64,000 bases of DNA from CBDCWT01 sp965223305 (GCA_965223305.1 CBDCWT010000088.1:372001-436000), one strand, 5' to 3'; counted from the first letter of the stretch, positions 35,381-45,562 are shown. Notes: a model not told the origin generated them from the sequence alone. Translations and numbers: made by a program.

Positions 35381-38029
35381 TCACGTGCCGCCTGCGGTGG
35401 GCTCGACAAGGTCTTCAGCCCACCGATCGAGCGAATCGGACCAATACTCGCACTGAGCCATTGTGAGACCGCTCTTTTTGTGGATGTCATCGGCCATTTG
35501 GCGAATGCTGCCGATCACATCCTGTTCCCGCATGTCGTCCAGGACTGCCTTGAACTGCATGAAGCGACGGCGCTCGAAGTAGGCCTGCATGTCATCCATG
35601 ATGTGGGACACATCCTGGCTGCTTTGCGTCTCCGCCTCTGCTAACTCTGAGAACAACTGGCGCTGCGTAGCGGAAGTGCGCGTCGGGGCAACACCAAACG
35701 CGGCATCCACTTGATCGCCCAGCCGTCCAGCGATTCGATACTGTAGCCGGGAGGCAGCCTTCAGTCGTTTGACGAGCGTGCTGCCCTCAAGATTCGCCAG
35801 CAAGCGATTGAGTTCATCGGCGATCTTTTCGAATTCGGCCAACAGATCCTGTTGCTCGGTCACGGCCTCGTCCATCTTGTCGCTGACTGGGCAGGCGTCA
35901 TCGCCGCTACCGCTGGCTCCCAACAACGTGGTGACCGGCAGGCCCAGACGGGATCCGCCACCACCCGGCTGGGCAGCCTGTTCGTCGTCTTGCTCATCAG
36001 GAGGCTGGTGGGATGACTCCACATCGACCAGGGTCGGTGTGGGCGGCTTTTTGGTTGCCTCTTCGTCAGGTGCAGCGCCCGACTTACCCTGTCCCATCGC
36101 GCGAACTTGTCCCGCCATCGGGTTAGGGCTACCTTGCGCTGCTTGGGCCAGATTCGGTGCCCCCGATGCCTGCTTGAGCAGATCCGCCACCGACGGCATG
36201 CGGTTTCCTGAGATGTCCTTGAGGATCTGAAGCATTTCTGCCCACTGTTCCAGATGTCCCACACCGAATTCCGGATTCCGCATGGCTTGCTTGATGAGAT
36301 CCTCGCCGCTGTTGACCAGCCGCGACAGCCGGCGGCCATTAGCCCGCTCGGCGGACGCTTGACTTTCGATGCGGTCCCGAGTGTCCGCTTGCTCCAGGTC
36401 GCTCGTCGGCAGCTCCCGCAGCTGTTTGTTGGTCTCATACAACTGCAGCTCGCGGTCGCGCACGTCTAGCGACTGGCGATGCCATTTGCTGAGTTGCTCG
36501 GTGAGCCAAATGGCGTGCTGCTCGGGCGTCAAAATGTAGAGCAGGTAGGTTGGTGAGTAGACGCGGCGTCGGTCGGGGAAAAAGTCCTCGGCGAACAACC
36601 GCAGAGCAATCGGTTGGGGCTCGATCCCCAACGACTTCGCCGAGAAGGTGCCAGCCAGCTCCATGACCTCCTGTCGAGGACCTCCGCCAGCGAGGATCTT
36701 CTCACCCTCAGCCGGGTTCTTGTAGTTCGTATCGTCGAGTCCGTGCCAGTCGATGCCAACTCGCTTGACGCCAAAATCATCGCGCGCAAACACTTGGAAG
36801 CTCAGCTGCTCTGAATCCAACACGATCTTGCGACGGGGAAGATCCTGACAGGTGATTGATGGAGGTTCGTCCTCGCGAGCGGTGATCGAGAGTGTAAACG
36901 GCTCCTTGCCCGCCAGCCCGAGTGCGTCGCGCCAACTGAGCTGCAACTGTCGGTCGCTGTCGACCTCTGTCGGTGGGCTGGTTAGGATCAGCCCCTGGGG
37001 CGTGATTGGCTGACCATCCACGTCAGCCACGGCGAGCTCGCGAGTTGCCGTCGCCACGAAAGTCGCGCGGCTGCCGCTCACCAAAGAAACAACGCCTCCC
37101 CGAACGTCCCTGCTCAACGGCTCCTCACGCTCCAAATACGGCGGCAAGACCACATCCGCTGTCACGGAACTCAGCTCGGGACGCAGTGTGGGCTCGACAG
37201 CAATCTGCTTTTGGAAGTCGCCAATACGGAGATTAAGCACAACGTTGTCGATCTGCGGCGGTATTTCAAAGTTGTACAACTCGTCCACCGCCTGGGCGCC
37301 AAACCGCCACCGCTCTCCGATGCGGATTTCGCCACGTTTCGGGTGCGATTTAGTCTCGGCGGACAAGCGGACTGACAGTGAAAATGGCTCGCCGTGCGGT
37401 ACGATCAACTTGTCGGGAAGAGGCTCCAATTGAGTAAAGGTGTAACGAGGCGTATCGCGCCAAGGAGTCAAGAACCGACTCCACGAGTTCGCGGACGCAG
37501 CTGGATAGATCACACACAACCCGAGGCCGACGGTCAGCGCTGCGGCTGCCAGTCCTGCCCAACGAAGGTGTCGGGGATTCGGAACGGCCGTCGAAAAGTC
37601 CTTGGGTTCGGCCTGGTCCGCCACCTGCGTGATGGCAGCTTGGCACAGCTCGATCGAGCGAGCTTGTTCGGCTTCGCTCTTCACCAGCTCGACGATCCCT
37701 AGGATCTGGTCGCCGATGCTCGGGTATTTACGACCTAGCAAGCGGGCAAGTTGTTCGAGCCGTCGCCGTCGCCAAACCCAGCGATGCAGCGCCACGGGAA
37801 TCAGCGCACACGCCGCCACGGCGGCTACAAAAATCGTGAATCTCAACAGCGGTGGCGTATTCCAGAATCGATCAAGTACAAAAACGGTGAGGAAGGCCAG
37901 CAACACGCCAAACACCGCGCCGCAACAGGCTTCGACGAGTTTGATCATCCACAGCCGCTGCCGGAACTCGAACAGCTGGGCTTGCAATGACTCGGGCAGC
38001 TCGAGTTTGTGCTCAGATGATACGTGCAT
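35381..38029 (-). CDS. Large coiled-coil membrane protein of the MoxR cluster (upstream part, ends at in-frame TGA)
   Basis: 882 residues before the TGA. The N-terminal region has two adjacent hydrophobic helices (VEACCGAVFGVLLAFLTVFVL and LLRFTIFVAAVAACALIPVAL) and a third near 160-180 (LRWAGLAAAALTVGLGLCVIY), like DUF4175-type proteins. A periplasmic Ig-like beta region follows (about 200-440), then a long helical part with Gln/Glu/Leu heptads and a low-complexity Gly/Asp/Glu linker. A cysteine lies in DDACPVSDK. ATG 38029 has AAGGA upstream. It is in line with the BatA-like and VWA genes and may be a scaffold partner of them; this is inferred from neighbourhood only. Confidence 0.75.
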   Translation of the reverse strand: MHVSSEHKLELPESLQAQLFEFRQRLWMIKLVEACCGAVFGVLLAFLTVFVLDRFWNTPPLLRFTIFVAAVAACALIPVALHRWVWRRRRLEQLARLLGRKYPSIGDQILGIVELVKSEAEQARSIELCQAAITQVADQAEPKDFSTAVPNPRHLRWAGLAAAALTVGLGLCVIYPAASANSWSRFLTPWRDTPRYTFTQLEPLPDKLIVPHGEPFSLSVRLSAETKSHPKRGEIRIGERWRFGAQAVDELYNFEIPPQIDNVVLNLRIGDFQKQIAVEPTLRPELSSVTADVVLPPYLEREEPLSRDVRGGVVSLVSGSRATFVATATRELAVADVDGQPITPQGLILTSPPTEVDSDRQLQLSWRDALGLAGKEPFTLSITAREDEPPSITCQDLPRRKIVLDSEQLSFQVFARDDFGVKRVGIDWHGLDDTNYKNPAEGEKILAGGGPRQEVMELAGTFSAKSLGIEPQPIALRLFAEDFFPDRRRVYSPTYLLYILTPEQHAIWLTEQLSKWHRQSLDVRDRELQLYETNKQLRELPTSDLEQADTRDRIESQASAERANGRRLSRLVNSGEDLIKQAMRNPEFGVGHLEQWAEMLQILKDISGNRMPSVADLLKQASGAPNLAQAAQGSPNPMAGQVRAMGQGKSGAAPDEEATKKPPTPTLVDVESSHQPPDEQDDEQAAQPGGGGSRLGLPVTTLLGASGSGDDACPVSDKMDEAVTEQQDLLAEFEKIADELNRLLANLEGSTLVKRLKAASRLQYRIAGRLGDQVDAAFGVAPTRTSATQRQLFSELAEAETQSSQDVSHIMDDMQAYFERRRFMQFKAVLDDMREQDVIGSIRQMADDIHKKSGLTMAQCEYWSDSLDRWAEDLVEPTAGGT

Positions 38030-38153
38030 GTTCTCGTTTCCTTAGCTTGGCCCTTGTTAAGATGTCACTCCATTAGCTTATCACAATCCCGACCGACCGC
38101 TAACGCTAATCGCCGCCGGTGGACATTGTGACACGACGGAGCGTGCTACTCCC

Positions 38154-40334
38154 TTAAATCAATCCCACCATCTTTCTACCCACCCAAAAGACCCCTAGCA
38201 GAAATACCATCATGCCGGTTACCAACGGGTGACTCCATAACTGGAGTCGGCGAATCGCAGGCGCCGGGTCCGGCAACCCCGCCAGCGACTTCACGATTTG
38301 GTCAAGATCGTCCGGTGCCATCATCTGCCCGCGCGTGACGCGAGATATTTCTTCCAGCACCTCAGGACGTGCCGGCCGGCCGACACGTTCACTTTCGTCA
38401 CCCTGTACGAAGAACGAAGCCTCCAAAGTGGCTTTGGTTTGCTTGCAGATCAAGGTGATCTCGTGACGGCCGGGCTCCTCAGTCGCGAAACGTGAGTGGT
38501 ACCTACCCCACTCTTCATCCGCGGACGTAAAGCGGATCGTCTCCGACTTCCCCGAAGGTGCAACGACCCGAGCGCTGACTTCGCCGTTCGATAGCGGCTC
38601 GCCGCTGCGTTCCATCACATTCGCATGGAGAGCGAGCGTTTGTCGGACGCGCGGCTGGTCTGGAGAATAGTAGAGACGCATCGTCTCGCCCTTGGCCATG
38701 TTTCGCTGGTACGCCATCCAGCGGACCACCTGACCCCAGAACCTGTAGTGATACTTGTCCTCGACACCCTTCCTCCACCGCCATGCGCCATCGGTTGCCA
38801 TCAACAACACCTTGCCCGCACCAAATGTCCTGGTCACCAGCAGAGGCAACCGCCCATGTTCGTTGGTGATGTCCTTATGGACAGCCAAGACCTCGCTGCC
38901 ACTTTTGGCCCGCACGACCGAGGCATACCACTGAAAGCCAGGCAAGTCTTCCCATACGGATAGATTCTCGTCTTGAGTATCCGCTAGCTTCGTCAGCAAG
39001 CTGCGCCTTCCCAGTTCGCTCAATTCAAAATGGCCCGGCGTGCGCGAGCCCCACCCGCCGAGCTGTGTCTCGTCCATCACAACGGGCAGCAATTCGCCCA
39101 ACTCGGTATCCAGTAATGAAAACTGCCTTCCCTGCCATCCAGGCATGAACACCAACCCACTCGCCTGATGCTCGACTAACCCCTTGACCATGCGACATTG
39201 CTCTGCGGTCAGTTGCGCCTCGTCAATGCCAACATCTCCCAAGAAGACGACGTCAAACTCCGCCAGTTCATCTAATCCACCGGGGAACTCTTTGATGTAG
39301 TCTTTGTTTCCCCCACCCACTTTGCTCAGCCCGGGATGGAACAGCAGACAGGCGACCTCCACTCCCGGATCCCGCGAGAGTGCATTGCGGAGATAACGGT
39401 ACTCCCACCGCGGATAAGACTCGACCAATAAGACTTTGAGTTTCTCTTCGCGGATGGCGATTGGTGCCGAAAGTTGGTTGTTCTCGACCAACGCTTCGCC
39501 TGCGTGGTTGGGAACCTCAAGCGAGACTGTGAAGTCACCTTCACTCGCCGGCTTCCACACGAGTGACTCGCTCGTTCGGCTCATCGCCGCGACACGGATC
39601 TCCTTGGTAACTTGGTCTCCGTCGGAAGACCTGAGCGTCACCGTGGTGACAAAGTCTCGCGGTAAGGTACTGTCGATCGTAAAAGGAATCCGGACTGACT
39701 TGCCCGCCACTCCAAATGTAGGAGCATCGAGACTGAGCAGCTCGACATCCGGTAGGCGAGTTGAACTGCCGACCGGCACCGAGAACACCGGTACATCTCG
39801 AAGCCGCAAGTTCGTAGCGGCCAACACCGGTGGAGGTCCGTCGTTCCAATCGCCGTCGGAAATCAGCACCACGCCGCTCAAATTGCCAAATTTCTCAGGC
39901 GCCTCCTCGAGAGGTGTGTGCAGATCTGTTAGCGGTGCCTGTTGCGAGTCGGGAAACGGCTGCAACACAACATCCAGACGTTCCTGCAAAGATGTCCAGA
40001 CAGCCGGCTCGATCAACTCAGCAATAGAGTCACGTCGCGAGCCGACCTCCGCGCCGCCAGTCTCGTTTGGGCGGGTCACATCCCGTGTTTCCATACTCTT
40101 GGAGTTGTCCCAGAGTACGGCCACGGTCGGTTTGTCGAGCGGCTGGTATTCCTCAACCCATTCCGGTTGATTAAACAGCAGCGCGATCAGAATGACGATC
40201 AGCAAGCGGGTGAGTTCCAACAAGCCTTGCGATCGAGCAAAGCCGCTACGGCGCCATGAGAACCAGCACAGCACCGCAGCAGCGATTACCGTCAACACGG
40301 ACAAGACCACCGACCATGACGTCGCCACGAACAT
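38154..40334 (-). CDS. Membrane VWA-like protein with glutamine-amidotransferase-like domain
   Basis: About 726 residues. The N-terminus has two membrane helices (VVLSVLTVIAAAVLCWFSW and LTRLLIVILIALLF). Next comes a VWA-like start, VAVLWDNSKSMETRDV, with a DxSxS metal-site pattern, then Ig-like beta strands. From LKVLLVESYPRWEYRYLRNAL there is a class I amidotransferase-like fold without an obvious catalytic triad, as in other BatA/VWA cluster proteins. A last helix (LVTGMMVFLLGVFWVGRKM) anchors the C-terminus. ATG 40334 was chosen since the hydrophobic part begins directly after it; the frame is open to 40448. It probably works with the neighbouring BatA-like protein. Confidence 0.75.
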   Translation of the reverse strand: MFVATSWSVVLSVLTVIAAAVLCWFSWRRSGFARSQGLLELTRLLIVILIALLFNQPEWVEEYQPLDKPTVAVLWDNSKSMETRDVTRPNETGGAEVGSRRDSIAELIEPAVWTSLQERLDVVLQPFPDSQQAPLTDLHTPLEEAPEKFGNLSGVVLISDGDWNDGPPPVLAATNLRLRDVPVFSVPVGSSTRLPDVELLSLDAPTFGVAGKSVRIPFTIDSTLPRDFVTTVTLRSSDGDQVTKEIRVAAMSRTSESLVWKPASEGDFTVSLEVPNHAGEALVENNQLSAPIAIREEKLKVLLVESYPRWEYRYLRNALSRDPGVEVACLLFHPGLSKVGGGNKDYIKEFPGGLDELAEFDVVFLGDVGIDEAQLTAEQCRMVKGLVEHQASGLVFMPGWQGRQFSLLDTELGELLPVVMDETQLGGWGSRTPGHFELSELGRRSLLTKLADTQDENLSVWEDLPGFQWYASVVRAKSGSEVLAVHKDITNEHGRLPLLVTRTFGAGKVLLMATDGAWRWRKGVEDKYHYRFWGQVVRWMAYQRNMAKGETMRLYYSPDQPRVRQTLALHANVMERSGEPLSNGEVSARVVAPSGKSETIRFTSADEEWGRYHSRFATEEPGRHEITLICKQTKATLEASFFVQGDESERVGRPARPEVLEEISRVTRGQMMAPDDLDQIVKSLAGLPDPAPAIRRLQLWSHPLVTGMMVFLLGVFWVGRKMVGLI

Positions 40335-40502
40335 CAGTGAGCGGCTAGAATTCAAAACCAACACCCTCCGATCAGCACCACTCGTGAGACTCGCCTTGGA
40401 CGTCGCGGCAGAGCCTCGATGAACGCCCTTCGAAACGTCGCCACACAAGAAACATCATTCGAGTTGCCATGTCCAATGGGCGATCACCTACTTCGTTTCT
40501 TC

Positions 40503-42575
40503 TCAGCCGCCACCGACTACCTCCGCAGATTCACTTTGTCGAGCTCCACCACGATACGACTGCCCATTGCCAGGCTCGCCGCCAACGTTGGGCTGCCGCG
40601 GCTGCCTGCCGACCGCCGTGCGCTTACGGGGCAAACACAACGCAGCTTCGGCAAGCAGCGCAACCATCATTGCTAGTAGGGCCAGCCGCCAGATCTCTTG
40701 CACCAGCCCGGTTAGCCTGCCTGCCCGGTCGTCGACGCGCGAAAACTCGAGCCCGTCGAAGAGCCCGGCCACGCGACCGGCGGGGACCACTTCGGTTTCA
40801 TCCTCAGACACCTCACGGTTCACGGCCAACAGCCTCGTGCCGGCGGCGTAGACACCGCTACGATGCACGTACTCGGTCGAGAGCGCTGCCGAGAGCCCCG
40901 CGACTTGGCGCCACTGCAGCGCGCTTTCGGCATCGTCGCCGGCGATCAGCTGCTTGGCTTCCGACAACACCTCGGCGCCTGCCGCCAGAGCACGTTGTGT
41001 GAGCACATACAACACAATGCCATCGGTTGCCATTGAGGAATCACGGAGGGCCGGTGTCGTTGCACAGAAATAGACCGCGCCTCGGTTCGTGGGAAGGCGC
41101 GCCAGCAGCGGATGGCCCCCCTTAAGCGTGGCCAACACAGTTAGCTCTCCGGCGACCTGGCAGTAGCGCCCCACGCGCAGCTTACCTACCGGCAGGGACA
41201 TCCCACTTTGGGTGTTGGACAAAATGTCCTGATCACCACGCCAGGTTTCGACGACCGCACCGTCCAGTTCCTCGACCCATTCCTGCCAGCGGATACCCCG
41301 AAACTCTGTCTCGTTCGGTGTTGCCGGAGGAAGGAACATGACCTGTCCACCCCGGTCGACGAAGGAGCTGACGACCTTGGCTGCATCCCCTTCCGGTAGA
41401 GCCGCCTGCCACAATAAGAGTGAAACCGTATTCCAGTCGGCCGTAGCCAGCTCGTCGGGGGTGATCTGAGTCGCGCCACAGGTGATCGCGGGGTTGGGGG
41501 GAATCGCTGCAACGAGACGGAGGATCTCGGCCACTTGCGGATTTTCGCCGACGACCAGGGCCTCGCGTGGCGGCGGCTCATCAAAGACAAAATAAAACTC
41601 GTTATCCGCTAGGTTCGCATCCGCCGGGATCGAGACCTTGCCCCATCCCTTTTCGCGATCCGCGTCAATTGGAATCCGATGGTCCTGTAACTCGAACGTC
41701 GCACCGTCGATTTCCGTCATGATCTCAGAACGTGCGCCGTCGATCTCGAACTGGATCGGGAGGCTGAGGGGCGATGAGACGTCCCCGTCCCGCGCTAGGT
41801 GGAGGGAGACGAGCAGCGCGGCCCCGTCCGTTCGCTGCTCTCTGCGAACCTCCGTGACGCGAATCGAGATGTTGTCCGTAGCTACGTCGGGATAGGCCAG
41901 CAGGTGAAATCGAATCCCTTGAGGTAGCTCGAGGAAAGAGTCGCGGATCGCCTGCCAGCGGCCGCTCTTGTCCTGCCAGTCGCTGCTGCGCACGTCGGAA
42001 CAAATCCACACTTCGGTGCGCCCCGTCTTGTTTGCTTTGACGTAGTCTCGCGCCGCTTCCAGCATCGCCGGTAGGTCCGCCGAGGAGTCTGTAGGGCCCG
42101 TCGAAGGAAGCTCGAGCAGCGCCTCGGCAGACTCAATCTCGCGGGCTTCGCTCGCGGTACTCTCAACGAGCACCCAGCGCGACGATCCGAGCTTGCCTAG
42201 TGTTTGAGCCAATTGGCGCCGGCCGGACTCTAGCTTCGAGCTGGTCGCGTCAGCGCCTCTTTGCTGCATGCTGGGCGAACGGTCCAAGACGATGATCGTC
42301 GTATCCGGCTGGCCTCCGGCCAGAGCGCCTAGTGAGCCGCTCGCCAAAGGCCGGGCGAGAGCGACGATTAAACCAAGAATGGCCAGCGTTCGGAACAACA
42401 GGATCAGCCACTGGCGGAGCCGAGCGTAACCTCGCGACATGCGATTGGCGTTCAGCAAGAACATCATCGCCGCCCACTGAATCGTCTGATAACGCCGCTG
42501 ATTGATCAGGTGAATGATGATCGGCAACGCGATCAGCGGAATACCTAACAGGAATAGGGGTTGGAGAAAGGACAT
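40503..42575 (-). CDS. BatA-like aerotolerance-type membrane protein with VWA domain
   Basis: 690 residues. The N-terminus FLQPLFLLGIPLIALPIIIHL and INQRRYQTIQWAAMMFLL is the typical BatA N-terminal helix-loop, and a second membrane helix follows (LILLFRTLAILGLIVALARPL). A VWA domain begins TTIIVLDRSPSMQQRG with the metal-site DxSxS. A large extracytoplasmic part and a final membrane helix (WRLALLAMMVALLAEAALCL) complete it. MoxR, DUF58 and BatA genes belong together across many phyla and are thought to act on protein complexes at the membrane. ATG 42575 has GGAAGG about 9 nt upstream. Confidence 0.85.
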   Translation of the reverse strand: MSFLQPLFLLGIPLIALPIIIHLINQRRYQTIQWAAMMFLLNANRMSRGYARLRQWLILLFRTLAILGLIVALARPLASGSLGALAGGQPDTTIIVLDRSPSMQQRGADATSSKLESGRRQLAQTLGKLGSSRWVLVESTASEAREIESAEALLELPSTGPTDSSADLPAMLEAARDYVKANKTGRTEVWICSDVRSSDWQDKSGRWQAIRDSFLELPQGIRFHLLAYPDVATDNISIRVTEVRREQRTDGAALLVSLHLARDGDVSSPLSLPIQFEIDGARSEIMTEIDGATFELQDHRIPIDADREKGWGKVSIPADANLADNEFYFVFDEPPPREALVVGENPQVAEILRLVAAIPPNPAITCGATQITPDELATADWNTVSLLLWQAALPEGDAAKVVSSFVDRGGQVMFLPPATPNETEFRGIRWQEWVEELDGAVVETWRGDQDILSNTQSGMSLPVGKLRVGRYCQVAGELTVLATLKGGHPLLARLPTNRGAVYFCATTPALRDSSMATDGIVLYVLTQRALAAGAEVLSEAKQLIAGDDAESALQWRQVAGLSAALSTEYVHRSGVYAAGTRLLAVNREVSEDETEVVPAGRVAGLFDGLEFSRVDDRAGRLTGLVQEIWRLALLAMMVALLAEAALCLPRKRTAVGRQPRQPNVGGEPGNGQSYRGGARQSESAEVVGGG

Positions 42576-42615
42576 GTCGGTTACCCTTCCCAGGAAGGGC
42601 TCGGGGATTCAATCA

Positions 42616-43515
42616 CTACTGGGCGCGCCCAACAAGAAGACGAGTGAGTATCTGCTCATAGTCCTCATCCAACATCACCTGATGGAAGTCGACCGCCGAC
42701 TCGAGCACGACCTGCCGTAGTTCGTCCAAGTAGGTCTTGATGGCCTTATGGTACCGATCTGCAATGTCGTTTGGTTCGGCAAAGATCGCAGGTCCTCCTT
42801 CCATATCCAAGAACCGCATTGGCCGCCGAAACTCGAAGTCAATTTCTTGACGGTCAAGCAACTGAAACGCAGTGACGTCGTGCTTGCGAAAGCGAAGATG
42901 TTGAAAACACCCTCTCAGTTCCTCGGGCTCAACAAAGAAGTCCGACAGAATGACGATGAGCGCCCGCTGGCTAACCGTTTCGGCCAGTTCGTGCAGTACG
43001 ACTGGCAGCTGCGTTTCTCCTTGCGGCTTGGCCTCTTCCAGAATATCGAAGAAGTTCATCAGATGAGATGGATTGCGTTTGGCGGGCAGGCTACGGACGA
43101 TTCCGTCGGCAACGCAGGAAACGCCAACGGCATCTCCTTGCTGAACCGCCAAATAGCCGAGCGTACCGGCCAATTTGCGGGCGTAGCTGATTTTGGACAC
43201 TTGGTTGCTCGGCCCAAAACCCATCGAGCCGCTTGTGTCGAGCACGATGCAGCACCGGAGATTTGTATCGGCTTCGAACTCCTTGACGTAGAAGCGGTCG
43301 GTGCGTCCGTAAGCCCGCCAATCTAAACGGCGTAGGTCGTCACCCGGCACGTACTTCCGGTACTCAGCGAACTCGACGCTCGAACCGCGATGTGGACTGG
43401 GATGCCGCCCGGAGACCATCCCCTGCATCGGGCGGCGCGCCCGCAGCGGCAGACCGCTGAGCCGCGAGAGTACTGTCGCGTCCAGGAAGCTGCGTGGTTG
43501 ACGAGCGGTTTGCAT
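42616..43515 (-). CDS. DUF58 domain protein with VWA-like fold
   Basis: About 299 residues. The family motif YRKYVPGDDLRRLDWRAYGR is clear, followed by CCIVLDTSGSMGFG, a VWA-like metal-ion site. LIVILSDFFVEPEELRG adds the expected second conserved block. DUF58 proteins are partners of MoxR ATPases and are cytoplasmic or membrane-attached. ATG 43515 (MQTARQP) was chosen; GTG 43566 is the longer alternative. The gene lies between the EF-hand/TolB gene and the BatA-like gene in the same direction. Confidence 0.92.
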   Translation of the reverse strand: MQTARQPRSFLDATVLSRLSGLPLRARRPMQGMVSGRHPSPHRGSSVEFAEYRKYVPGDDLRRLDWRAYGRTDRFYVKEFEADTNLRCCIVLDTSGSMGFGPSNQVSKISYARKLAGTLGYLAVQQGDAVGVSCVADGIVRSLPAKRNPSHLMNFFDILEEAKPQGETQLPVVLHELAETVSQRALIVILSDFFVEPEELRGCFQHLRFRKHDVTAFQLLDRQEIDFEFRRPMRFLDMEGGPAIFAEPNDIADRYHKAIKTYLDELRQVVLESAVDFHQVMLDEDYEQILTRLLVGRAQ

Positions 43516-43622
43516 AAGCAGATTGGCCTCAACGAAATACGAAGTCCGCCACAAGGTCGCAGGCACACTCTGCGTGCCCGAACCGTCCGGCTCGATTCAA
43601 AGGGGGATGGATTCGATCGAGT

Positions 43623-45533
43623 TCAAAAGTCTCCACTGATGACAATCAACTTCTTTCCGTCCGGCGTCCAGCAGTATCCCATGTTGTTGCGCGTGGGATC
43701 TTGGCCTACCACAAGTTTGGGAGGCTCGTCGTTGTTGGGATTGAACTCATACAACTGATGGCAGTGACGTTCGGGGCAGCTGGCCCCAAAGACGATACGA
43801 TCATCATGGGGGTGCCAAGCGAAATCGGCCACGACATAGCGATAGACCGAGTAGTGGACTTTGAGCTGAGGTTCCGCGTCGCGCACGTTCAAAGTGACAA
43901 CCTCTTCGGCCCCGTCGGGCTTGCCACCCTTGAAGCAGATGCTGCTGCTGTCAGGTGACCAGGTCATATTCCAGTAAAACCGGTTGTACTCGTGGCTGCT
44001 ACTGTCGAGCAGCGTCTGCAACGTGTTAGATTCGACATCAAACACTTTGATTTCTTTGCCCTCTGAAAAAGCGATCTGCTTGCCATCCGGCGACCATTGT
44101 GCTCCCCACCCTTGGCGAGCGAAGAGTTGTTCGTTGCGACCGTCCAGCTGAATAATCCGAACACCACCTCGTGAAAATGCCAGCTGATCGCCCTCACGCG
44201 ACCAGGCAGGCATGGCACCCGTGCAGACTTGTTGAGGCACGCTGCCCGAGACGTCCATGACGAACAACTCAGTAGCAGTACGGGGATTGATTTTCCAAGC
44301 GTCGAAAGCAAGCAATCTTCCGTCGGGTGAAACCGCGGGAGAACCACAAGCCGGATAGCCCTCGAACTTATAAAACGACCTCCAGCCGGTACCGTCAGCG
44401 TTTAGGGCGAAGAACTCGTTGGGTAGCTTGGCTCGAAAAGAAAACTCATCTGCATCAAGCATTTCGTTCGCGTCGAGGTCCAGCCGTTGAAAGTAGATCC
44501 ACCGCAACAACGGGAACTGCAAGGTGTCACCGAACTTGAATTCTGCGAACGACAGCTGCCCGTCGCCGTTTGGATCGCGTATCACCCGCTGCCAGGGAAG
44601 GAGTGGATTGGCATGCATGGTCAGCCGGTACTCGGCCAGAGACAGCTTTCCGTTCTGATCGATGTCGAAGCCGGGAAAAACGTGACTCGTGATGCTGCGC
44701 TGCCAGGCAGGGGTGCCTGCGACGAGTTCGTCCGGATCGACTGCAGCGTCGAGGTTGGCGTCTAGGCGTCGAAACTGGTTTATCGTATCGAGCGTTCCCT
44801 GATCCGACTGCGACCAGTCCGCAAACGAGAGCACTCCGTGGCGGTCGGCGTCTGCCTTGTCGAATTCCTTCTGCCGCCTGTCGGCCGGCAGGCCGTGCAG
44901 GTACTCGTCCCTCTCGAGCCTGCCATTTCGATTGGCATCGCGGCGCTGAAAACCCTCCAAGTTGACCACACGCCCGTTCGACTCCCTGAGCACGCGGCCG
45001 TTGGCATCTCTGACGCCCAGCTGGATCTCCATGAACCTGCGGGCCTCGCCACGATTCACTCGACGGTTGCCGTCTTCGTCCGCTTCGTTTACTTGTGGTC
45101 GGGTGGTGTTTCTGCCAAGTGTCGTAGAAAAAGCGTTGATGAAACGCCGAACTTCGATGTCGCGGTCGGGGTCCGCATCCCAACCGTCAAACGACTCGTC
45201 CATCGCCGCGACCGCTTGTTCAACCAGCAGCAGCACCGGATCGGGCAGGCCAACTCGCTGGTCGGGTGGCACTTCGGTCGGCAGTGTCTGGAACTCCGCA
45301 AAGCTAAGCGCGCGATCGCCGTCCTGGTCAAAGAGCCGAAGATCCCTGCTGGCGACATCACGAGCCAGTGAACTGCCCGCTACGAGTTCGGCTACTGACA
45401 GCGACCCATTCCCATCGCTGTCGATTTGTTTGAATCTCTGCTCTAGCTGCCCGGTGTCCTCCGCAGCCGCGGCCACGATGCAGCTTAGAGCGAGGCAGCT
45501 TGTCAGGGCAAGAATAAGAAACGTGTACCTCAA
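43623..45533 (-). CDS. Exported EF-hand/TolB-like beta-propeller protein
   Basis: About 636 residues: signal peptide (TFLILALTSCLALSCIVAAAA), then about nine EF-hand loops such as DSDGNGSLSVAE, DQDGDRALSFAE, DANRNGRLERDE, DIDQNGKLSLAE and DPNGDGQLSFAE, and a C-terminal TolB/PD40 propeller with SPDGKQIAFSEGKEIKV and SPDSSSICFKGGK. Calcium binding is expected outside the cytoplasm. TTG 45533 was chosen because GAGG lies 7 nt before it and the signal peptide starts there. The longer frame to 45803 overlaps moxR and is Arg/Gly-rich. The gene sits between moxR and the DUF58 gene, which is an unusual place for such a protein. Confidence 0.82.
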   Translation of the reverse strand: MRYTFLILALTSCLALSCIVAAAAEDTGQLEQRFKQIDSDGNGSLSVAELVAGSSLARDVASRDLRLFDQDGDRALSFAEFQTLPTEVPPDQRVGLPDPVLLLVEQAVAAMDESFDGWDADPDRDIEVRRFINAFSTTLGRNTTRPQVNEADEDGNRRVNRGEARRFMEIQLGVRDANGRVLRESNGRVVNLEGFQRRDANRNGRLERDEYLHGLPADRRQKEFDKADADRHGVLSFADWSQSDQGTLDTINQFRRLDANLDAAVDPDELVAGTPAWQRSITSHVFPGFDIDQNGKLSLAEYRLTMHANPLLPWQRVIRDPNGDGQLSFAEFKFGDTLQFPLLRWIYFQRLDLDANEMLDADEFSFRAKLPNEFFALNADGTGWRSFYKFEGYPACGSPAVSPDGRLLAFDAWKINPRTATELFVMDVSGSVPQQVCTGAMPAWSREGDQLAFSRGGVRIIQLDGRNEQLFARQGWGAQWSPDGKQIAFSEGKEIKVFDVESNTLQTLLDSSSHEYNRFYWNMTWSPDSSSICFKGGKPDGAEEVVTLNVRDAEPQLKVHYSVYRYVVADFAWHPHDDRIVFGASCPERHCHQLYEFNPNNDEPPKLVVGQDPTRNNMGYCWTPDGKKLIVISGDF

Positions 45534-45562
45534 AGCAGAACCTCGACCGCTGAAAACGACTG

